Source: Symbiodinium natans
Lineage: Eukaryota; Sar; Dinophyceae; Suessiales; Symbiodiniaceae
Assembly: GCA_905221605.1 (NCBI GenBank)
Contig: CAJNDS010000813.1
Location: forward strand, 336,001 to 400,000
Reading direction: 5' to 3'
Length of the DNA stretch: 64,000 bases
Part shown: piece by piece, positions 1-12,605 of the stretch
Numbering within the stretch: the first letter of the stretch is position 1
Layout: each line of letters starts with the position of its first letter
Notes under the pieces: model-generated
Databases searched by the model: none
What the model saw: the letters and a program-made list of their open reading frames with translations, nothing else
Told to the model about the DNA's origin: nothing
Translations under genes and position numbers: made by a program

Positions 1-661
1 GCTGGAGCGAGCGGCCGCCCGGGTCTGCAGAGAAGCAGGGGCGACGGTTGCCCTCAACGTCCTCGTCCGAGATCTCAATCTTGACCCCGTCCGTCAGGAT
101 GACAGGCGCATTGAGGTGATCGCCAATGGCCTGCCTCTGTGGGGGGGTGCCCAGGTCGCAGTTGACACCACCCTGCTTGGAGGTTGTGCTGCGCTGGCGC
201 AGGGGCCTCCGGGGGGAATCCAGCGCGGGCGCCGGCAGGCGTTCACGGGGGCAGTCCAGAATCTGCGGTGGGGAGCCTTGGCAACACACCCACCCGCACG
301 ATCCCTCGCGGAGGTCTATGGCGAGCCGCCTTGGGCCGTGTGTGGCGCACACAGGCTGCTGGGGGAGTTGGTTGAGCATGGGGTGGGTCTCATCGATCGT
401 GGCGTTGCAGCGCAAGCACACCCACTCCGGAACCCAGGCATTGGCCTCGTGCCGATAAACCGGGGCCCAGTGCATGTGGCGGTCAGGGAGCTCTTCCCAC
501 GCGCTGTCGGATGACGCATGCACAGGGTCAGCAAGGAAATGCGGGGGCAACAGAATGGCAGCACGTGGGGCGGAGGTCCTGGGGCGGTGGCCTGGCGGTG
601 TTGCGTGCTGGTGGTGTCCCGGACCGGGGCAGGCTGAATTATCCTGCGTAGCAGTGCCCAT
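1..661 (-). CDS. Hypothetical protein, 3' end beyond window edge
   Basis: On the minus strand a frame stays open from an ATG at 659-661 down to base 1, about 220 codons with no stop, so the gene continues past the left edge. The predicted protein is rich in Pro, Arg, His and Ala at its start. Further on it has a WVCLRCN stretch (CxxC) followed by more Cys and His residues, which could form a small metal-binding site, and an acidic EISDEDVEG stretch near the edge. GC content is higher than in the flanking DNA on the right, as expected for an exon. No family was recognised. The ATG may not be the true start, because in this genome an exon can open anywhere after AG. The frame could also belong to a degenerate retroelement. 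Confidence 0.4.
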   Translation of the reverse strand, partial: MGTATQDNSACPGPGHHQHATPPGHRPRTSAPRAAILLPPHFLADPVHASSDSAWEELPDRHMHWAPVYRHEANAWVPEWVCLRCNATIDETHPMLNQLPQQPVCATHGPRRLAIDLREGSCGWVCCQGSPPQILDCPRERLPAPALDSPRRPLRQRSTTSKQGGVNCDLGTPPQRQAIGDHLNAPVILTDGVKIEISDEDVEGNRRPCFSADPGGRSLQ

Positions 662-1467
662 AACTTGCTCATGTGTTTGTTTTCCCATATTCAAATTTCA
701 TTCGAAACATAGGCAAAGCACTGTTCCGTAGGCCAAACGCAGACTAAAATGACGCAGCGCCTGTTGCATGCTGCGGTCGCCCCACTGGCTCTTCAGGAGT
801 CCCGCAATCCTTGGAGGTCTAGAGGGCAAATGAGAAATAGGCATAGGCGGGAGGGAAGGGCATCTTCTCCAATCCTTTACAGATCGGCCCACTCTCTCTG
901 ACTCTAGGACTCCGCCCAGAGGTTCCATAGGGGCTTGGGGATCCCACAGGTGTCCCACTGCCTGGCTGAAAGCTGCGAACGACACTATCATTCGCGGGGC
1001 TATCCTGAACAAGCTCCGGTTCACAGTCCCGGCCCTGCTGCGGAGGGCGCGCTGCGTGAGATGCCGCAAGAGGAGACAACCGAACCGTTAGCGGCGGGCC
1101 TTTGAGGCAACACGATTCCCTCGTCGCTGCGAGCACGTCGCTACGGTCTGGCGAACGGCTCGGCGCGTTTCTGGAGTCACAACGTCGGATCGGGCAGGGC
1201 ACCTCCTCGAGGTTAGCTCCCCCAAGAATCGCCGCCCTCGGCGCGGACGTCTGGCATAGCGACCGGCGCCCGGAACAGTGCGGTAAAAATCCAGTCTTTC
1301 CAAATCCCTGATGGTAGAGATTGTGATCGTGCCAGGAGATTCGAAGAGAAGCACCAGCCCATGCAAAACAATAAAACATGCGTAAACAAACGCTGCAAGC
1401 GTAAGCAGGTTCTAGATACATTTTAGATAATTCTGGGTTTCGCGGCTCAATTGGTTTTTCTGTGCAG
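662..1467. other. Gap between divergent genes; no exon confirmed
   Basis: This stretch separates the minus-strand ORF at the left edge from the first confirmed exon of the plus-strand permease. The permease should have 5' exons here or further left, coding for the cytoplasmic start and the conserved first-helix GGPxG motif. A frame near 1,090-1,130 reads SGGPLRQHDSLVAAS and is spaced like that motif, but I could not fit it to splice sites. No promoter motif or spliced-leader relic was seen. Confidence 0.4.
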
Positions 1468-1859
1468 GTCCTTTGCTCGGTGTGCTTGGCTTCGTGTTGA
1501 TGCCCGCCGTCTGGTCGGTCCCAGAGGTCATTGGTCATGGCATGATGACGATATATTCAATAGACCAGGCGCCATGCGCAGTTTGTTCACATGTTTGAGG
1601 CCCTTGTGGCTGCCGAACTCGCCACTGCCTTCCCATCTAACGCTGGTTACGTGACTTGGGTGACAGCACTTCGGCACATTTCAGGCACTCGACGATGCAC
1701 AGTGATAGATTGCATTAGCTTTGAGTGTGTTTGAGCGAGCGAGCTAGCGAGCGTGCGTGTGTCGGTGGGTTGGGGGGGTGGGGTGGGTGCGTGGGTGCGG
1801 GTGTGGGTGTGGGTGTGGGTGTGGGTGGTGGGGGTGGGTGTGGGTGTGGGTGTGGGTGT

Positions 1860-1896
<37 letters not shown>

Positions 1897-4800
1897 TGTG
1901 TGTCACCTGAGTGTCGCTTGCTAACCACACTTCTTACATTGACCAGAAAAAAGAGATGCTAAGGCTGCTTTCGGGCCATTCTGGGGATTTTTGGAGCCCA
2001 AGCTGAAGCAGAAACAGCTGAGACAGCAAACCCCGCAGTGCCTTTTGTGACTTATGTGTGACATGCATGATCGGCATTTGTGCCGTTTGATCTAGTGCAA
2101 GCGCCGCCATGTTTGCGTTTTGATCAGGAAGGGTTTCTGTCGTGGGTGTCTGGCGTAAGCGACAACTCGATTTATCCGGCATCTTGGCACAACTAAACAA
2201 CGATACAAGCAATCAGTGGATTGTGGGGGGGGGGGGGGGGGGGTTGTTTGTTGGTGGCTCCTGGACGTGAGCTGAGGTTTTATTTTGTGATTATTTGAAA
2301 CATATCCTGCCCGCAGCAGCTGACGGGACACCACGAGCTTTGGCTATCCATTAATCCCTTCCCCCTAATACTAAATCCGTCCCCCCCCCCTCCCTAATTC
2401 TGAGATTCGCTGGGCCCGAAAAATATTAAAAACTAGGGGGGGTCTAAATCCTAAAACCTGAATTCCGAAACCTCATAATTAAGCCCTCCAAGCCCTGAGC
2501 CCTGGATCCTAATCCTGTCAGCCTTCAGCCCTAAACCTTCAAACCCTAATGGCTCAACTCAAGGGCGAAGGCCCTGAACCCCTCCCCCCCTAATTCTCAA
2601 ACAGGTTTAGTATTGAGCTGGGTGCCGGCAGGGTCCGGGAAAAAAATATTTGAAATTAAGGGGGGGTTTTAGTATTAGGGGGAAGCGATTACTAGGGCTT
2701 TCGCGTCGTCACTGCAGCGATCCACAGTGTTGAGGCATCTTGTGCGCACTCACATTTACCTTGGCGTTATCTTGGCTGAACTTCATTGGCTTGGACATCA
2801 TGGGCTGGCCACGTGGACCAGTTGGTTTGTCATTGCTTCGCATCACCTTTGCCTTCGTTGGTCCTGCAGCAGCTCAGGTCGGCCGTGGGTTTGGCGATAT
2901 TCACCATACTGCCATTCTTGTACATAGTTCTGGCTGGTCTGCCTGAGGTGCAACTGGCGATCGGGATGCAGTAAGTCATTCGCATTTGCAGTAAGTCGGC
3001 ACAGGTCGGATCAAGTTTACCTTTCTGTGTTGCAGTGTTGCACGTATCTCACGTGTCCGTGCCTTATGCTGTTGTTCGTTGGGCTGTTTCCTCTTCGGTG
3101 ATCATGCAAGGCGAACCTACTGGTCGTGTGGGGCGCCTGTCAAATGCATTGCGTTGACTTTTCCACCGGTTAGGAGGTGACATCGAAAGTCAATGCAATT
3201 GTGGAACGAGGCCAAAGCTTCAGGAAATGGATTGGCAGAAATACTTGACTCTTGGATTGCTTATGCTGGACGGACGGTTGCTACTCTGTGCCGATGAATA
3301 CCCTGCAGCTTCTTGAGTTCTACCAGAGCTTGACCAAATTCTGTCCCGAAAAATTGGACCACGAAGAACGAAACGGCGTGACGATCAAGTTTGCCAAGGG
3401 CGTACAACAAGTAGTCTATAGCAGCGCCGGACAACCACAACGAGGCCAAAAATTTGAAGGGGCAATGGCACCCGAGCCAAAGAGGAGGGCCAGGCACTGC
3501 AGAGATCTGCGGAGGCCTGGTCCAAGGCCCCAAGGCAGGCCCTCTCGTAAACTCCGGAAGGAACATGGCTTAAGGATGACTAGTCCCTTTAGTATACCAT
3601 TTTGGAATATGTGGACAAGGATGTTCCAATTTTTTGGAGTTTACCGTAGGCAATCTCGGCAGCACTTCGATCACGTTCGATGTTGTGTTTTCGAAGCAGG
3701 CATGTGTATTTACTCTGCACCGTTTGGTGTGGCAGGCAGTACTAGACACGGGTGTTCCCATGGCATGCGTTTAGCCTTTTTTGACCGTTGTGTTCAAATT
3801 CGGCCATTTACAGTTTGACTCTACTCGTAATTGTTTCATAAAGCGGCCTAAGCCGGTGACAAAAAGTCTACCGTCAGTGCGGCACGCTGCTGATTCGTGT
3901 GGGAGTCATTGTTTTTGAACAGTGGGTCTTGGGGGCCACGGTCGAGCTTCAGGATTTCAGGTATTGCTTGGCGATTGTCAGCGGACAGTAAGCAAGCTTT
4001 GAACATCTTTGAACTCATCATGCACGCAAGGAATGTTCTTTTCTGGAATCTGAATTATTGGGACAGTGCATCAACCCTTGCCGGGGAAGTTCGCGATCCA
4101 CGCAGAGTTTTTCCGCAGGCACGGCGCAGCGACGGGCCAATGCATGAGCATGTTACCAATGATGCGTGTGCATGGGCATTAGAGGCCCTGTTCATCGCCA
4201 TGATGATCGTGATTTCTTCGTATGTCTTCCCACTGTTCGTTGGTGTCGGTCACTTGCCTACCATTTGTTTTTGGAAGAACTTTGTGCCGAAATGGGCATT
4301 ACGCAGCTGAGACCATGTGACAAGTGGCCTGCCGACCGTCATGATACCATCAATTTGCAATAAGGCATTCAGACGAGCATGGTGAAGCTTCGATGGAGGA
4401 CCCCTCGTGCACAACTTGATGACCATGCCTGCGTGTAATTCGACATGCTGGCGTTCTGTGGCCGCAGTGTTGCATGTTGCGCGAGTCACGGCGAGTCGTG
4501 CCATCTTTCAACGTCAATATCAAAAAGAATTATGTATGTATGTATGTATGTATGTATGTATGTATGTATGTATGTATGTATGTATGTATATTATAATATA
4601 TGTATATATATATATGTATATATATGTATATATATATGTATGTATATATATATATGTATATATATATATCTATGTATATTGATGTGTTTTTTGGGTTTTT
4701 ATTATACTTGTATTTCAATTTGTATAGAGTATAGAGAGAGAGTGCCATCGTGCATCACGGTCTCACGGTGCGCACTCTGGGCCCTTGGCCCAGTCTATGC

Positions 4801-6616
4801 AAGCCCTGTTGGGGCATCATGTGTATTCGTGAGTTTTGCGTGGGTCTAGCCGATCCCTGACCATGATGCAGCAACACGGCTGCCGGAAACGGCGGCGGTC
4901 AGTGATTCGGGCACGTACCTTCAACAAGCACGATGCGCTCCCTGTCCTTGAAGCAGTAGTCTAGCGCAAGTGGACACCGATCATTGCCCATAGTTTCTCT
5001 CACATCTCATCAACAAATGAGATGCGGTCAGGACCTAGTGAACCCGATTCTCTCCGACTTTAGATTAGGTCATTCCATGAAGCTCGCCTAAGGCCTGCTT
5101 TGGGAGACGCCGGTGTGGGTCGATCATAGGCGAGCAAGATCGAGCAAGTAAACACGAAAGCTAGGCCCGTAACCGCCCATATTTGTATTGAGGCACTCCT
5201 ATACCCCCCCCCGCCCCCCCCCGCCCCCCCAAACAAAAATAGGGCACAGGCGTCATCGTGGCCGGGCATTTTCGAATGTCGCTGATATTTCGGTGTGAAT
5301 TTTTGCGCGGCGCAAAATCAGTCGTGCTGGCATGCATTGGCCACCAATCCCCCTGCCGAAATCACATTTCAAAGGTCCCGCTCGTCTGACACCGCTGTTC
5401 CTTGCAGGGAATATACTAATATATCATATCTGCCTTGGTTTTTTCATGGATGCTGGTTTTCAAGAGCCGCCGTGGAACGCTCAACAAACAAGCTTTGACC
5501 TCAACACCTTTGGTGATTGGGTTTTGACGAGAGGAAAAATCAGCCCCTTGTACAGGTTTGCCCCTCTCCCACTCAAGAGGAGGTTTTAAAGCAGCCGACC
5601 TCCACATCAGCGAATATGAGGGAACCCAGAAACCTGCTCGAAAGCGCACAGCGGCGCCTCATGGTCCACGTAACCCCCGTAACCCAGATTCAAGTGCCAT
5701 GTTCTGAACATTAGTCCAGTCGACGGATCTCAGGGCAATGTGCTTGCGGACACAGCGCGAAGGAAGGGGTTTGTCAAAGTCCGTAAGCTGACCTGATTCG
5801 CTGCTGCAGAAACTGGCAGAGCGGCACATTGACGTTAGTGGGAGAAGCTACTGGTGGAGCTCTGGTGAAAAGTTGGGTTGTGGCTCAACGGCATTCCGTG
5901 GATTCTTGACATTTTTTTGCACAGAGTGCAGTTTGCGACTTCTTGTTGAGCGCGGCCATGCATGCTGCATGCTTGTTGATGTCGATCTCGTCTTGCCGAT
6001 GCCCAAAGAGAGGGCACGCCAGATCCTGCGCTGCATGCAGGGCGTGCAGCATTTCTTAATTGCGACGTATCGGTTTTTGTTTCATCCAGCCTTGGCGTAG
6101 GTGGGTAGCGTGCCCAGGTTATATAGGGCAGCATATGGCAGCATCGAAGTTGTCAAAGGTGCTGTCTGCAGCCGTCAGCAACATTGGTCAGTTCACGAAG
6201 CTTGGATTTCGCATGGCCAGCCCGGCCACGGCATTTGCTTGCTTGCTTGCTTGCATGGCGCATGCGTTCTTTGCTCCATGACCATGAAAGCATTCAACTA
6301 AGATGTGAGCAGGCTGCTTGGCTGATGCATGAGAAACACATGTACCATGGTCACTGTTGGGAGCTGCGGAAACGGATTCGTTGAGGGCGAGGAATCAAAT
6401 AGGCATGATCTGACAAGTCAAATTGAGTTGCATGTGTGACCATGCAAAAGCTTACCATCCTGCAGGCTGCAAATGCTTATCAGCTGGAGGGCATGGCGGA
6501 GCCCGTTGATACCCTTGCAGACACCTTAAGCACGCGTGGATGCTCCTGGTACCAACAGCCGCTGCGATGGAGGAGCTTGGTTGGCTGCCGACGTGCTTCA
6601 CTCGCCGCTCGCGCTT
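1468..6616 (+). CDS. Polyamine/amino-acid permease (APC superfamily), multi-exon, ends not found
   Basis: Likely an integral-membrane transporter that imports polyamines or amino acids, close to the plant PUT/LAT family. Exons read by eye, all joining in phase: 1468-1526, 1600-1665, 1964-1993, 2128-2178, 2277-2334, 2735-2807, 2878-2949, 3111-3132 (tentative), 3224-3246, 4031-4118, 4185 to about 4244, 6159 to about 6194, 6466-6498, 6573-6616. Family landmarks appear in the right order: [81 protein letters not shown] and [16 protein letters not shown]. These correspond to transmembrane helices 2 to about 8 and their loops. Nearly all acceptors are AG before an exonic G. Donors are GC, GA and one GT. 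Missing are the N-terminal helix-1 exon, a short exon between 6,194 and 6,466, the segment after about 4,244, and the C-terminal part. No in-frame stop occurs inside the exons listed. Family assignment is firm; substrate is inferred. Confidence 0.85.
1753..1903 (+). repeat. GT-rich simple repeat, (GTGGGT)n then (GT)n
   Basis: About 150 bases of GTGGGT-type hexamers passing into a pure GT run. It lies in the permease intron between the exons ending at 1665 and starting at 1964. It creates spurious Val/Gly and His/Thr frames on the two strands. Confidence 0.95.
2224..2243 (+). repeat. Poly-G tract
   Basis: A run of about 20 G inside the permease intron between the exons ending at 2178 and starting at 2277. 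The exact length is uncertain, as homopolymers are error-prone. Confidence 0.9.
2354..2689. mobile_element. Small inverted-repeat (MITE- or introner-like) element in a permease intron
   Basis: The two ends are inverted copies of each other. The left end at about 2354-2378 and the right end at about 2665-2689 share CTTCCCCCTAATACTAAA, extended by ATC with one mismatch on the outer side. TA dinucleotides at 2352-2353 and 2690-2691 flank the element, consistent with a TA target duplication. It has no coding capacity. It also holds two internal direct copies of a C-tract/CTAATTCT block and of a GAAAAATATT/G-tract block. It takes up 336 of the 400 bases of the intron 2335-2734. Confidence 0.6.
4530..4676 (+). 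repeat. (TATG)n / (TA)n microsatellite
   Basis: A run of ATGT tetramers followed by interrupted TATATG/TA repeats, in a presumed permease intron. The Tyr/Met/Val/Cys frames here come from the repeat. Confidence 0.95.
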
Positions 6617-9600
6617 GACTCCAAGATGCTGTCGTCTCACTACGGTTAGACTTCTGAAAGCCATGCATGCGATGCTTGCTTCGATTTGGCATGATTTGAC
6701 CAAAGTCCTCCCTGGCTTCGTGCTATTTCATGCAAACTCGTGGCACTTTCGGCCCAAGGCTTAATTATGTTCTAAGCACGATCCATCCTAAGTCAGGCCT
6801 CCCGTCCGAACGCTTCGGACGACGTACCTGCCTTAACCTGCCGAGATTGGACACAACACTTCACAACTAGAAATTTATTAACCTGGTCATGGTTCTAATG
6901 CGTGGTGCTCGTACTTGCTGCATGTTTTCGTTTCAAGGTCAGTGGGACAGTCAGTCTTGGTGGCTTCGGGCAACCGAGGTGAAGTTCATTTCTTTGCTGC
7001 GTACAAAGCCGAAAAATGCAGCAGCAGCAGCAGCAGGAGCAGCAACAGGAGCAGCAGCAGCAGCGGCGGAGCCTCAGCCTTGCGGTGGGCACGAGCTACG
7101 GCAGTGCTGGAGGCAACTTCTCACATGTTTTCGTGCATTCTCATATTCCCAGTGAGAGTGCAGACTGGAATTGCAGAAGAGGCGGTACGACATTTCCTTG
7201 AAAAGTGTGTGTAGCTATTCGCAGACAGATTCTCGGCACAGTTTTCGCACTGGCACAGCTCATTGCTCGTTCCGATGACAAGTGTGAAACAGCCTGGAAC
7301 TGTCAATCGCGGCGCAAGTGATTTATTTCTCGCAGCGCACGTCATCCGTGTAAGGTTGTGCCCTGCCAATGGCTTCAGATCAAGAGCCCAGACGCAGTCT
7401 GGAGCCCTACATAGCAGGATCCTGCTGCAGCGTTAATCGTTATATTATGAAAGCTGCGTGCAATTCTGTTTCCGATCCTTGGCATTTTCTGTTGCCTGAG
7501 GTTGGGTTTTTCCATTGGAGCCGTTCTGGATGCTGGGCCATTTAAGTCCCTCCTTGTACACGCTCCTATATGGCAAGTGGCGTCCGGCAGATTTGTCAGA
7601 TGCTAGGCTCGCTAGACTCATTTCGAGGTTGGGGTTATCTATAGGAAGTCTGGGACGAGGAGAAGGTTGACGTAGACATGTAGGGTCTTGTAGGTGCCGT
7701 GCCAGCAGTCTTGGAAAAACGACGAGCAGTGGACGGCATTCGCAAAGCACACTGATCCACCACATGATTGCATGATCCGCAAAGCGTCCGAGTGGCAAAC
7801 AAAACAGCACTCGGGCAGATGCTTCCAGGATTTTGAACCAATTGGGGGTGGGAATGTAATTCTGTATCTAGATATACAAGAACATTTTCAAAGTACATGT
7901 CGAGATAACTCAACTTTCTATGGCGGCTCTCAATACCGAGGCTTGACTCAAGGATTCAGACCGCAGCTTGATCTCGAAGTCGCAGTAGGATGTATCGGCG
8001 TGCCGGTGCACCATGGCAGCTGCAGCCGAGGTTAGTACCTCGCCACCTGCGAGTCATTCAAAGCAACGCGGCATGAAATGATGCAACAGGCAGCTTTGCT
8101 TTTGAAAGCCACGTGGCATGATTTCTGTGCGCAGAGGCTTGCCCCATCTCGTGCTGCTGGTGGGAACGGCAACTAATGCAGCTTGGCAGCATAAACGGCC
8201 ACATATGCGAGCCCTGCAGCTCGGACGGGCATGCAACGCGCACTGCAGCTGTGGCTGATGATGCAGCGGAAAGAATGCCACATCATTCGCATGATCATCA
8301 AGAGTTCCGTCATCATCAGCAGCAGGGGCTGCTCGTAGTAGCCAACTCCGGATCGAGGCGGCTGATATCAACAATTGCGGAATATGCTGCTTGTTCCAAG
8401 GTGGTGCTCATTGCCAGAGTTTTAGAGGACTACACGCATTGGAGCTGCCTGGTCTGATGAGTGTTGCGAGAAGATATGTGCAGTGGCCACTCACCAGTCA
8501 CCAGTCAAATGCCGCGTGTGCGTTGAGAAGGGCAAGCCTGGGAAGCTTATTGCTTACCTTTGCATGATGCAGGTCATCGGGACATGGTCTACATTTTCGT
8601 GCTGGCCGCATCGGGAGTATTCTCGCTACACTGCGGCGCTCTCAGTTGCTCTGAGCGCGGAGGGACTTCGGGCTCTTCAGGCCCCGTAGAAGAAGAAGCA
8701 GAAGAAGAAGCAGAAGAAGAAGAAGAAGAAGAAGAAGAAGAAGAGATTGAGAGATACAGAGAGGGACAGGGAAGATGAAGGCCAACTTGAGTTGTAATTA
8801 GCCGTCGTAGCCATAACCCGAAGCATCCCGAATCCAATTGGGGGGCTGGATGAGTTTTGTAAGTCGGCCTTTTTGTCGTCACACATATGCGAACTTGAGT
8901 TTCACCAAACATTTGGCGGGACATATTGGCGCATTGAGGCCTGTGGCAACTCACTTGTGAGATGGCTCAGTATCGCGACGTGGCAGATTATGAAACCTTC
9001 TGCTGTAGACACAGCGTCTGGAACCAGCTTAGGCCATGATCTGCAACAAAGATCCCAGCAAATACAGATGCTGAAGGATAGTTTGGCCAGGCATCGGCAT
9101 CGGGGGGGGGGGGGGGGATCCCTTCCGTGGCACATTGTCGCGCATTGCGTGTGCGTCGAGATTGTGCTTCGAGTTTGGGGGTTCTTTATTCATAAGACAT
9201 GCTGATGCTGCTGGTGCTCAGCACTGCTTGTGTGAGTGCTCCCACAACGAGCGGCCGGCTCATGTTGTGCCACGTGATTAGTTGCAGGCCAAACCACGAC
9301 AGCTAGCCTATGAGCGCTGGCTATTTCTTTGCAGATGAACTGCTCCCTTTTGCACATGAACTTCCGGGAAGTACTCCTTTTCCAACAAATTGGCCCCACA
9401 GGTAGCGATGAGTAATTAGGGACGTCCGTCAGTGCATTTCCTTCGGCAGCCAATTCGTTTAGCCCTCAAGCTCTTTTGTACTCCCCCCCCCTCCCCTCTC
9501 TCCCCACTTGCCCTCCCTCCGTCATGGACGTGGAGCCCTGCTGCCGCTGCAAGCACTCCCCACAAGATGTTGACAAAACATGCTTCGAGTCGAGCAGGAT

Positions 9601-12600
9601 CCAACTATATGGAAATCACATCTCAGAGCTCCAACAAAGGGCTCTAGCTGTTGCTACCCATGAACCATTTACATGGCACAACGGGATAATGTTAAAGGGC
9701 AAGGGGAAAGGAAAGACCACAAAACCTTCCTGAGGGGCGGATAGCCTCACACAAGCACAAGCCGCGAAAGTCTGTGTGCGGTGGTGAGCGCCTTGAGTTC
9801 GGATTCCTGACGGAGTTTGCGCCAATACGAATTGCTGGAAGCCTTGCGGTATTGCCAGGCATTGACGGAATCACGTTGTACCTGTTAGGCCTGCTGTAGC
9901 CCCTTCCAGCCGGGGCGAAATTGAAAATACATTCTCTTGCTGTCAATGGACTGAAGCGGCTTGTCGTTTCTGCCTCAAGCAGAATTTGTCAGCGACAAGC
10001 TGTGCTATGCTTGTTCGATGCGATTTGTCCGCAAGAGATGAACTGCACTCATGCACGCAGGCACTTTCAGCTGCTGGCCGATGAGTTGGAGGCACCCAAT
10101 CTAGGTTGCCTCTTGTGCAAGGTGCAGTCTCATCTCTTGGCATTCCCCAGGTGCTCCTGGTGCGATCTACCGAAACTGAGGTAGGCCTAGCAGAGCGAAG
10201 TCTCGATGCAGCCGCTTCGATCAACACATTCCACAAGCTTCCTGCAGCACTGCTGCCCCTCGAACCATGCCCCTTCTCGTCCGTACAGCGGGATGGGTGC
10301 CTCCTCTATCCTGCGCACATATCGGTCAGTTGAGGCCCTTCTCATATTGAGGGTTCTGGACCAAAGGGTGGCTTTAACTGCTTTAATGACCAGAAGCTGG
10401 TGCGAAGCTGCCATGTCCTGCGTCCAAACATAAGGAACGTCGGCATCTCTGTCGATTCTTGAAAAACATGGCGCCAAGGCTGGCAGAGACACTTAGATTG
10501 ACTTAGGTGTCTTCAGAACATTTTGACATTCCGTACTCAGGGCCTAGGGTTGTCCATGGAAATTGTATTGTGCCAAGGCATAGTTTCCCCTTCATGGAGC
10601 ACTTCCGCCGATTTCTCTCCATTTGGCTTCAGATTCTCGCCGAATGCTCGGCTGCCACTTGCCTCCATTTTCTTGGCTCGGCCAGCTCAGTTGAAGTACT
10701 GCAATTGACAGCGCAAGATCTTGAAAATGCCCCTGAAAAAGAGGGGACCCCCAAAAGCTTCAGGACAGGCCTCCCTAGGCGCGGTGCTGGCTTGCGCTCG
10801 TCTTGAGTCCAACCAGTTAACTCTCGCCTAGGCGCGGACTTGCCCACGGGATTCGTGAGCTGTTTCTGAACCGGGCCGCAGTTTTCATGGGAGGGTCCAA
10901 GCTTTCGGCATCGTGGAGGCTTGCGTCGCTCCATGTCGCGAAAAAGTGGCAGGGACGTACTTTCCTGCATTTTGGGCTGTTGGAACCGTGCGAAGGGGAA
11001 TTCGCTGTGTTGCTTTTGGTTGTGCCGAGAACGGTCGTCGTCGTCGTTGCCTGTGGATGCTTTTCTTTGCTTTTGGCCCCTTTGCGCTCCGGGAGAGGGC
11101 TTGGGGCCCGGGCTCTTGGAGTGGTTTGGGCCATTTGGGCCCGTGTTGTTGGAGAGCAAATTGGAGTTGGTGCTTTTTGCCTGGGTGTGATCTTCTACAC
11201 TGATTTGCACTGTTAGGTGTCTGCACTGGCAAAACATTCTTTTGAGTTGAACTTGTTTTGCGCAAGAAACAGCTTGAGAACTTGACAGTGGGTGGACGCT
11301 AAAACGTGAACGGCAGATTTGTACATCGTTTGAGATGCTTCCTGCTCTACGGGCCTGCAGAACTCGGGCTGTACGCCTAGGGAGAAACGCATCCATGTAC
11401 TCGATGTTACTCGTTTCTTCCCAGCCGTCAATCGACAAACTGCAGTGCCGCGTCTCAGGACCCAGTGGCCCAGCCGTACAGCGTGATGGGGGAGGTCCGT
11501 CTCTCCTCTGTGGAATCGCAGGCTAATGTATGCTAATGTCTAGAAAGATCAAACGCAGTGGCAGGTTGAGTTCAACTCCTTTAAAACGGCCGGTGAGCTT
11601 GCCACACGGCTGGGTGAACATCTCCAGGTGCATCCGCTTAACTGGGCCGGAGGCTTGTGATTTCTGATTCCCGCACTCTGGGTGATGGTGAGGCCAAGGA
11701 GATTCGATTCGTCACAGATCGCACAGAGCAGGGCAAGAAGGCAACCAGGGCAATTGCTGTCAATGCACAATGGGATTTACGTAACTTAGATTCTTGGCTG
11801 CACCTGCGGCAGGGGATGCTGTCCATGAAGACTACATGGAAGAAGATGATCTACCTCCATCGCAAAGCATTGAAATGGACGGGCCTGAAACGAAGCTTGG
11901 ACAACGATTTGCATTTCCTGACACGTCTCACGATGTTTTGCCTTTAGATGGGGCCGATCAATATTCATCTTGTTCCGACGAGCGACCGTTTAATACCCCT
12001 TGCGCCCGCCCTGGCGCGCTTCTTGCGCGTACATCAGTTTTTGCACACCTTGTAAATCCCAAAACCCTGAACCCCTACAGCCCCATTAATCCGACACCCT
12101 ACCTCAACCCTAAACCCTAGAGTGCCACAGGGTGTGAAAGGCTTTAGTGCGCGTTTCTTGTGACTCAGTTCTAATGTAGATCGCTTTACATAGATCGATA
12201 CGTTAATATACGTTAATATTGCCCTCGAACACACCCTTGTGTGCGTATATATTGTTATGATAAGCATACTGGCCGCTAGCCGCCCCCGACCTACTTGTCA
12301 GTGAAGTTCCAGTACAATAAAGAATTCAATTCGAATCTCCCGCAATTCCAAATCAACCCATATGAATGTCAACCCCGCCAACTCACGTTCCAAAACTTCA
12401 ACAACTCAAAACAGAAGCCAGCTCCACGTTCCCACACATATGTGAGATCTTTTGGAAGTTTGGGATGTGCTTGAAAACTTATTTATTGCTTTGGAAGGCG
12501 GAGTTCGTGGAGTTGGCTGAACTGCAGGAAGTTAGGATATCAGGAAAAGAGCCAGTCCCCCAAGCCTTTCCGAAGTGCCCGGCTCGCGCAGATACATGGG

Positions 12601-12605
12601 TTGGT
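6617..12605. other. About 6 kb without a recognised gene; exon-like blocks and simple repeats
   Basis: The missing C-terminal permease exons should lie here but I could not identify them. Blocks that look translatable on the plus strand, without a recognised family, include about 8083-8176 (helical), 8224-8340 (helical, basic) and 9921-10184. Simple repeats: a CAG run at about 7017-7062, a GAA run at 8688-8748, a G-run at about 9104-9117 and a C-rich run at 9481-9495. At 12,050-12,120 there is a degenerate CCCTAAA-like stretch. An open frame on the minus strand at 10629-11438 coincides with open plus-strand frames and is not convincing. Confidence 0.4.

Noticed and set aside
9118-9195. Frame with VEIVLRVWGFFIHK as the missing late permease helix
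   Set aside because: The similarity to the family's LEF-A-F segment is weak and no AG-G acceptor fits; I could not count it as an exon.
10629-11438. 269-codon minus-strand frame
   Set aside because: Low-complexity Ser/Lys/Arg/Pro composition, opposed by open frames on the plus strand, and no recognisable domain.
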